A stretch of DNA of 64,000 bases from Tridacna crocea (taxonomy: Eukaryota; Mollusca; Bivalvia; Cardiida; Cardiidae), in contig OX031061.1 of assembly GCA_943736015.1 (NCBI GenBank), positions 58,596,192-58,660,191 of the forward strand, read 5' to 3'. Of the stretch, positions 60,001 through 64,000 are shown piece after piece. Position 1 is the first letter of the stretch. Each line of letters opens with the position of its first letter. The notes beneath the pieces were generated by a model. It did no database searches. It had not been told where the DNA came from and saw nothing but the letters and a program-made list of their open reading frames with translations. The translations under genes and the position numbers were made by a program.

Positions 60001-62382
60001 GGGATTTTACTCTATTCAGCCTGTTACTTGCCCCCGATTACATAAAAGCAATGTATCTTTTCTTCACTAACAGTTATTCTCCTTGTTCTTTCGACAACTG
60101 AGAGCTAAAACGTTTTTCTACCAGATAAACACAACCGATTGTCAGTTGCTAATACACTGGCTGCTACAGCTGCTCAAATTTGTTAACTCCCTCAAAAATC
60201 TGGGCAATTCACAAGGGTTCACACATCCGTTTTCAAGATATAAAATACACTTTAGATCCAATGAAACATAATATTAGTGGATTTCTTATCAAGATAAAAA
60301 TTTCAAACAGCTGCAGACATCTTGTGTCATGCGACATTGTTTGGAACAAGAAATTTCATTGGTTGATATGTACCGACAGTCGTGCATTGAACCAATGAAA
60401 TTTTGTGCAGCTGCTCACACATTTTATCATGCGACACTGTTTGGAAGGAGAAATTTCATTTGTTTATATGTGCGACCAGCAGTATCAAATGTACAAACTC
60501 TTGTCAATGGCAAAGATTTTTGAGCAAGTTTACAAGCTTGAAGGACTGTAGCAGCCAGACTGCATTAGCCTGTGACAAACAGTTGTGTTTTTCTGGTAGA
60601 AAATGATTCAGCTATCAGTTGTCCAAAGAATAAAGAGAATACCTGTTAGCGTAGAAAAGATACATTTTTTTTTTGTTAACTGGGATGAATAACGGGCTGC
60701 ATACAATTAAATCCCTTGATTACCCGAAAGGATTATTTTAACAAAGAATGTGAGTGGTTTGATCTATGGTTTACAGTTTTATCACGCTATTCTTTTTACC
60801 ATTTTAAAAAGAAATTAGAGCTGAATCAATGTATGGTCTGCTAAGATACACTTTTGGAATGATGCAACTTTGACACCGGACGATAGATTTTTACAGCAGC
60901 TTGGTATATTTCCAGCTGTATAATCACAATTTTAGCATTCTTATGGTTAGTGTGACATCTACATGCATCTTACAGGAGGTCATCAATGAAATTCCTGATT
61001 TTGAATCGCAAAGTTGGGGGAGCGTCTTTTAAACAAAGGTGTCCTATAGTTGAGCATATATGGTATACTAAATAGTCTATGGGTGCCAGGAGTCAAACTA
61101 GGGACCCCTATGGATATGACAAGCTCTGTTGTCTTTTTGCCTGTAAAGCTACAAAGGAACATATGAATTGATTACACAAACCATGTAATCCTATCTCTTG
61201 TTCATTTGACTCATATAACCTGAATACTTTTTGAAAAACTAGTAACAAGTTTACCTAAAGGCTTCATTCATGCTGTCATAGTTGAATTTATCTGGTGCTA
61301 ATCCAATCAGTACAGCATCCCTTGTATCTCTGCCAATACCTGCAACAAAAATGACTGTTACAGACATAGTATAAATCAGGCCAACTTGAGTAAGCCAGTG
61401 AATTGTCTTAACTCTTTACCACATAATCCCGACTTTTATGGACCCTGAGAGACAAAGCTTTTGAAAACATTGTGGAAAAAGGAGAAAATGCTGGTGACCA
61501 GCATTTTCTCCTTTTTCCACAATGTTTTCTACCCTATCAAAGACATAAATCATCATTTCAGCTACATCTGTCATCTGTAAATGTTTTCACTTGGCAAATG
61601 TTCTTAAATAATTTGCACTCGCATTTTTTATCGAGTGCTTGAAATTTCAACTCTCAATATCCATTTTGACTCCCATTTCGCAGTAAATATGCAGGAATTT
61701 TGAACCCTGAATAGAACTTAGACACTGGGACAGACATTTTAGCTGGTGGAAACATGTTACCTTCAGTATGAAGGCTTGCACCGATGCTATTTTTGGGGTG
61801 ACAGATGTTTCGGTAACAGACGAGTTCGGTAACATAGACTTATAGAGTAAATCGATTGGATGTTTCGGTAACAAAGCAATTATATTGTATTTATGTCCTG
61901 TGACACCTAATGTATGGCTTTGTTATGTTCATACCTTTTATTTTTGCACTTTTTACCCAGTTATCCGTTGATAGATAGGTTCAAAACTTTTATTTTTTCA
62001 CTTTCCACCCTCTTTCGCTTGAAAATTAGGCAATCCACATGGTCATTACATACAACACGAGATGAGGTACAGAACCAAAAAATATTTATGAAACATAATG
62101 GAAATTACAAATTAAAGTTTTAAATAACGAACTTGATAAAGCCATGCATTGGGTGTAAAGAACTGCAATACATAAACACTATATAATTCCTTTGTTAACA
62201 AAACATCCAATCGATTTACCCTGTAAGTCTATGTTACCGAACTCTTCTGTTACCGAAACATCCGTAAATCCTATTTTTGTTACTTGTCTCCACATGCCTT
62301 CAAAGCAAGGTTCATCAAAAGTATCTGGAATTAAGGTAAGACCTGTGTAATGGAAAACAGCTTTTTCCACTAAAGTATCATC
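53923..62382 (-). CDS. HDHD2: HDHD2-type HAD phosphatase (partial, 5' end outside)
   Basis: Haloacid dehalogenase-superfamily protein of the NagD/C2-cap group; the human HDHD2 substrate is not established. Exons read on the minus strand: 62343-62382 (tentative), 61255-61339, 58187-58269, 57271-57404, 55762-55825, 53923-54038. All junctions are GT-AG and keep phase. In order the product has [67 protein letters not shown] (motif with the catalytic lysine), [20 protein letters not shown] (the acidic Mg-binding motif) and [14 protein letters not shown]. This tracks human HDHD2 almost block by block. The first HAD motif (DLSGTLH) must lie beyond 64000. It converges with PRIM2, and its introns hold MITEs, a tandem-core element and TIR elements. 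Confidence 0.9.
54083..54280 (+). mobile_element. Family A MITE fragments, two hairpins
   Basis: GAAAACACTGTGGGAAAAGG-AG...CTACTTTTCCCCTCAGTG, then a second, weaker hairpin TTTTGAAAACATTGTGG...GCAATTTTTCCCCTTTC. Both lack termini. HDHD2 last intron. Confidence 0.65.
54850..55078 (+). mobile_element. Family B palindromic MITE, copy 3
   Basis: TTAACCCTTTAACCCACAAG to TCTATGGAGTAAAGGGTTAA; perfect tip AAATTGCTCGTCACGAGCAA. A SINE 3'-end fragment (ATCCATACTTTCCTGG) precedes it. HDHD2 intron. Confidence 0.92.
55249..55476 (+). mobile_element. Family A palindromic MITE
   Basis: TTAACCCTTTACCACACAAT to GTTTGGTAAAGAGTTAA; complete, hairpin around TGGAAACCA. HDHD2 intron. Confidence 0.93.
55762..55825 (-). 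CDS. HDHD2: HDHD2 exon (Mg-binding motif, second half)
   Basis: 64 bp: [20 protein letters not shown] then T and one base of Gly. Acceptor TTTCATGTTGCAG, donor ACAGGTATGT. Supplies the D.R.D part of the GDD.RDD motif. Confidence 0.92.
55866..56120 (+). mobile_element. Family A MITE copies, rearranged
   Basis: TTAACCCTTTACCACACAAC and hairpin (55866-56063), then a second start GACAAAGACAACTTTTGAAA with a half hairpin. CAACAAAGACAGAATTCAT occurs in both (55993 and 56123), showing a local duplication. HDHD2 intron. Confidence 0.7.
56151..56379 (+). mobile_element. Family A palindromic MITE
   Basis: TTAACCCTTTCCCAAACAAT to GTTTGGGAGAGAGTTAA. Perfect hairpin; CAGAGACAGAAATCATC subgroup with 45833. 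Shares its right TTAA with the B copy. Confidence 0.93.
56376..56603 (-). mobile_element. Family B palindromic MITE, copy 4, chained to an A copy
   Basis: TTAACCCTTTACTCCATAGA to TATGGGGTACAGGGTTAA, reverse of the other three. Hairpin tip AAATTGCTGGTGACGAGAAA. TTAA 56376-56379 is common with the A copy. Confidence 0.92.
56650..56945 (-). repeat. tRNA-derived SINE, complete
   Basis: Reversed: tail TGTATGGTGTTTTATGCCAC, body GATGCTTTCCTGGAGTCTCT, head GCCAGGGATCGAACCCACCA (B box) and CTGACTAAGCCACTAGG (A box). HDHD2 intron. Confidence 0.75.
57025..57130 (+). repeat. tRNA-derived SINE head
   Basis: TCTCTTTGGCTCAGTGGTTA (A box) and TTCAAGGGTTTGAATAC (weak B box). Short; 140 bp from the HDHD2 exon at 57271. 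Confidence 0.5.
57271..57404 (-). CDS. HDHD2: HDHD2 exon (GKPEK to MIGD)
   Basis: 134 bp between CTCCCTTTGCAG and [47 protein letters not shown] then MIGD. Equivalent to human PFVTALEYATDTKA.VVGKPEKTFFLEAL. A plus-strand ORF over the same bases is its shadow. Confidence 0.94.
57466..57695 (-). mobile_element. Family A palindromic MITE
   Basis: TTAACTCTTTACCAAACAAC to GTGTGGTAAAGGGTTA; hairpin slightly eroded (GTGGAAAAAGGAG). Chained to the next copy. HDHD2 intron, 62 bp upstream of the exon acceptor on the minus strand. Confidence 0.88.
57692..57859 (-). mobile_element. Family A MITE with one hairpin arm deleted
   Basis: GTTACCCATTACCACACAAA, normal left body to GAAACTGCTGGTTACCAG, then directly GGATTGTTTGGTAAAGGGTT-AA. 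The deletion starts exactly at the hairpin centre and removes the whole second arm. Confidence 0.85.
57978..58153 (-). mobile_element. Family A MITE, diverged
   Basis: GATGCAGTTTGTTCTAG, GGAAACATTGTGGGAAAAAA-GCTGGTTACCAGC, CCCACAGTGTTTTC, AAGGATGGTAAAGAGTTAA. Ends 33 bp from the HDHD2 exon at 58187. Confidence 0.75.
58187..58269 (-). CDS. HDHD2: HDHD2 exon (cap domain)
   Basis: 83 bp: [20 protein letters not shown] then DGLALGP. Human [20 protein letters not shown]. Donor CCAGGTTTGT; acceptor TTTAAAG, a weak pyrimidine tract. Confidence 0.93.
58814..59822 (+). mobile_element. Tandem-core element, six ~155 bp units
   Basis: Units begin GGACAAAATTCAAGTATG (58814, 58969, 59124, 59279, 59434, 59590). 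Each contains AACAACAAAGGGCAATAACT, AAGCAAGCAAGAGTTATGAT, GTGCACTGCACTCCCCCT, GAGATCTATCCACCCATGAA and AGTATAGTTTTGGAGATAT. The last ends in a distinct tail: GGACGCCGCCCGCCCGCCCG, GATCCCATAATACGTCCCG, ACAGGCGTATAAAAAG. Tail-only fragment at 48356. HDHD2 intron; ORFs here are repeat translations. Confidence 0.85.
59936..61120. mobile_element. ~1.2 kb element with long inverted ends
   Basis: ATGACCATAGGGGTCTGTTA-TTTGACTCCTGTCACCCATA-GACTAT at the left, and its diverged reverse complement ATAGTCTATGGGTGCCAGGA-GTCAAACTAGGGACCCC at 61069-61110. An inner inverted pair has AATCAAGGGATTTTACTC (59997) and TTAAATCCCTTGATTA (60706). Also holds a ~100 bp direct duplication (CATGCGACA(T/C)TGTTTGGAA at 60328 and 60429). 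No transposase. HDHD2 intron. Confidence 0.6.
61255..61339 (-). CDS. HDHD2: HDHD2 exon (GLAP block)
   Basis: 85 bp after [32 protein letters not shown] then DSMNEAF plus two bases of Arg before GTAAAC. Human NAVVMGLAPEHFHYQLLNQAF. Confidence 0.92.
61408..61612 (+). mobile_element. Family A palindromic MITE
   Basis: TTAACTCTTTACCACATAAT; hairpin in which both arms read GGAAAAAGG and CCTTTTTCC; the right end is truncated after CAAATGTTCTTAAATAA. Rightmost A copy; HDHD2 intron. Confidence 0.87.
61795..62270. mobile_element. 476 bp TIR element with 8 bp target duplication (hAT-like)
   Basis: Inverted ends share GATGTTTCGGTAACAGA(C/A)GA, GTTCGGTAACATAGACTTA and AAATCGATTGGATGTTT (61803-61880 and 62190-62265). 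It is flanked by CTATTTTT at 61787-61794 and 62271-62278. Removing the insert and one CTATTTTT restores the sequence found uninterrupted, on the other strand, at 62757-62860. Eight-base duplications are typical of hAT elements. No transposase inside; the 61914-62123 ORF is unremarkable. Confidence 0.85.
62343..62382 (-). CDS. HDHD2: HDHD2 upstream exon, tentative
   Basis: 40 bp: acceptor TAGCTAATTTTGCAG, text [13 protein letters not shown] plus G, donor CAGGTCTTAC. Phase fits the next exon (G|GT ATT), and the place corresponds to human VDDRALPDFKGI. But the same reading frame continues past the donor into text similar to 62757-62860, so it may instead be part of that repeated segment. Confidence 0.4.
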
Positions 62383-62408
62383 CTGCAAAATTAGCTATAA
62401 TTTAAAAT

Positions 62409-62655
62409 GAGTATTATTGAACTACTTTCACTTTTTCAATTTTTTCCTTCTTTGAATTATCATTTATAAATCGAAAACCACTATATTCTCAATTCAAAAA
62501 GAGATAATAATTACCTCCCTTTTCAAAAAAAGAACAAAAATATCAAAAAATAATTTCAAGATAGACATAAATGGAATTTCTGATCCATTACAAATGTGCA
62601 AAAATATCATTTCTGCATAAATCCTTATTTATCCTTATTTATCAACCAATTGGAA
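62409..62655 (+). repeat. Dispersed repeat I, copy 2
   Basis: Partner of 12703-12957, same orientation: GAGTATTATTGAACTACTTT to TTATTTATCAACCAAT. It contains a small CCTTATTTATCCTTATTTAT duplication absent from the other copy. Confidence 0.65.
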
Positions 62656-62739
62656 TTTTCACCGGAAGTGCATTACACAGATCTTACCTTAACATAATTT
62701 TACTATCATTTTTTTAAACGGCTGTTTGAACAGATGATG

Positions 62740-62940
62740 GTAAAATCATATTACATTGTAATTCCAGATACTTTTGGTGAACATTCCTTTGAAAGCATTC
62801 GGAGAACAAAAATAGCATCGGAGCAAGCCTTAAGACTGAAGATAGAAACATGTATACCATGGGAATATTTGCTCCAGCAAATATATGAACCCCAACTATC
62901 CTTATTTCTTGTATTTATCCAGGAACTTAAACACAGCTCC
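62740..62940 (+). repeat. Inverted counterpart of the 61.7-62.4 kb segment
   Basis: AATTCCAGATACTTTTGGTG, AAAAATAGCATCGGAGCAAG and GAAGATAGAAACATG match the minus strand at 62335-62280 and then 61794-61750. This is the empty site of the hAT-like insertion. Both copies read PDTF.E..FE in translation, so the segment may be old coding sequence of unknown identity. Confidence 0.6.
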
Positions 62941-64000
62941 CGTTGTCAATTGCCAGTTTAATCAAATGCAAAAACTAAGAAAAATGGCACTAAAAATGAA
63001 GCAGTGGAGAATGCACTGGCAACAAACAATTAATGCCTATAGACCTAAATAATTCTTAAAAGTTCTCTCTGACATAAACACTTTGTAACGATGTTATCAG
63101 GTGTGAATGGTTTCATTGGCCGTATCAATTATCCAATCACAGGGCACGGTACGATTAGCTTGTGCCTGTTGTAATACACGGTATACAACGGTGGCCAGTT
63201 CACTACACAAATACCCATGATGTCATACGATAATTTTAGCATCTCCATCCAATGATCTTTTGCTACATGTCATTATGTGGAAAGCAAGGAATCTTACAGT
63301 AAGTTCTTGATCAAATTGTATAATCAGTGTCATTTTGATACATATTTCTTAACCCCAAAAATCTGAAGGTGAAAGTGACATATTTCTTTTCGTTTTCAGT
63401 CATCCAACTCGACTGAGAGTTTTCATGTGTTTTGTTTACATCTGGGCTAAGAGGTCACTTGACTATCACATGATTATGAATAAATTATCTAGGAAGTATG
63501 GAGGTCCAAACAGACCATACTTGTTATATAAAACAGAAAACATGTGAACTGTATGCACTAGACATTTTAAAATTCTGTTGCAGCATCTAGCGACTTAGAG
63601 CAAAAGATATTTTTTATTGCCCTTGCCATGGTGTTCCATGTGCATCTGTTGAAGAGTAGACTCTATAAAGTATTTCAAAAACCAAATTTGTAAATATGTT
63701 CATTTCTTTGACTCAAAAAGTGTTAGCTATTTTGAGATTTCTTTTTGTTCATTTTTTTTCGACAGTTTCAAACTTAAAACTTATAGATTTCACCACTTAT
63801 AAACTCTGCTTCAAATTGCTAAGTAAGTTAGAATTATGACCCGTTTGGTCTTCCAAGAACTCAATTTTGAAAGTGCGTGACTGTTGATGACATAGAGGGC
63901 AAACCACCATATTTGTATTGGACTTTCGGATTTACAACTACAGCGAATGACAAGCGACTTCTTAAATTCTCATTGGTAAAAAAGAATGGATTAAAGTATA
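62941..64000. other. No gene recognised
   Basis: AT-rich DNA. The remaining 5' HDHD2 exons (with the DLSGTLH motif) were searched for on the minus strand and not found, so they should lie beyond the window. Confidence 0.45.

Noticed and set aside
1-64000. CRISPR-like arrays among the many regularly spaced repeats
   Set aside because: Repeats are eukaryotic tandem cores or dispersed MITEs. No short repeat-unique spacer pattern and no cas genes; the DNA is spliced animal sequence.
1-64000. Endogenous retrovirus, LTR element or Polinton
   Set aside because: No paired LTRs, no protease/integrase/capsid-like text and no protein-primed polymerase recognised. The only retroelement coding text is the LINE fragment at the left edge.

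Overview
This window is animal nuclear DNA, most probably from a bivalve mollusc. The grounds are AT-rich DNA, spliced genes with GT-AG introns, several tRNA-derived SINEs, and elements with tandem ~155-165 bp cores that open with AACAAGAGGGCC and resemble bivalve pearl/Helitron-type elements. The species cannot be fixed from the sequence alone. There is no bacterial operon structure, CRISPR array or rRNA. No intact tRNA gene was found, only tRNA-like SINE heads.

Two host genes can be read with good support, and they converge. The DNA primase large subunit (PRIM2/Pri2) lies on the + strand at 44274-52333. I trace it through eight exons, with all four Fe-S cysteines, a 10-residue tandem duplication inside the Fe-S domain and an unusual ~200-residue C-terminal extension. 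An HDHD2-type HAD phosphatase lies on the - strand from about 62382 (5' end outside the window) down to 53923. Smaller coding traces are a terminal exon of an unknown, possibly membrane, protein at 10923-11110, an unidentified 79-codon open segment at 7694-7930 (-), a degraded L1-like LINE at the left edge, and a decayed transposase-like frame at 19.2-19.6 kb.

Most of the rest is repeats. The dominant signal is a family of ~225 bp palindromic MITEs, here called family A. They are flanked by TTAA and carry a near-perfect ~65 bp hairpin (core GGAGAAAATGCTGGTAACC). I count roughly 45 whole or partial copies between 10.6 and 61.6 kb, in both orientations, including in introns and at the exact 3' end of PRIM2. 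Related or parallel families are B (hairpin core AAATTGCTCGTCATGAGCAA, four copies), C (hairpin core CAAGATCAGACTGCACG, TTAA ends), D (hairpin plus conserved ~300 bp body), E (~360 bp, four copies) and G (190 bp, CAG target duplication). Several copies are nested or abut, and three insertions have an uninserted counterpart in this same window.

Layout: 0-0.7 kb LINE remnant. 1.9-6.6 kb, a dispersed pair of J repeats, a tandem-core element (3.3-4.7) and an E copy. 7.2-10.4 kb, a degenerate minisatellite interrupted by a tandem-core element and the unknown exon. 10.6-14.8 kb, sparse DNA with one MITE and tandem repeats. 14.8-19.8 kb, a 5 kb TIR element with TTAA flanks, itself full of family A copies. 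20-25 kb, sparse, with degraded MITEs and SINE heads. 25-43 kb, dense A/B/C/D/E/G elements and simple repeats. 44.3-52.3 kb PRIM2. 53.9-62.4 kb HDHD2, with MITEs, a tandem-core element and TIR elements in its introns. 62.4-64 kb, repeat I and an unannotated remainder.
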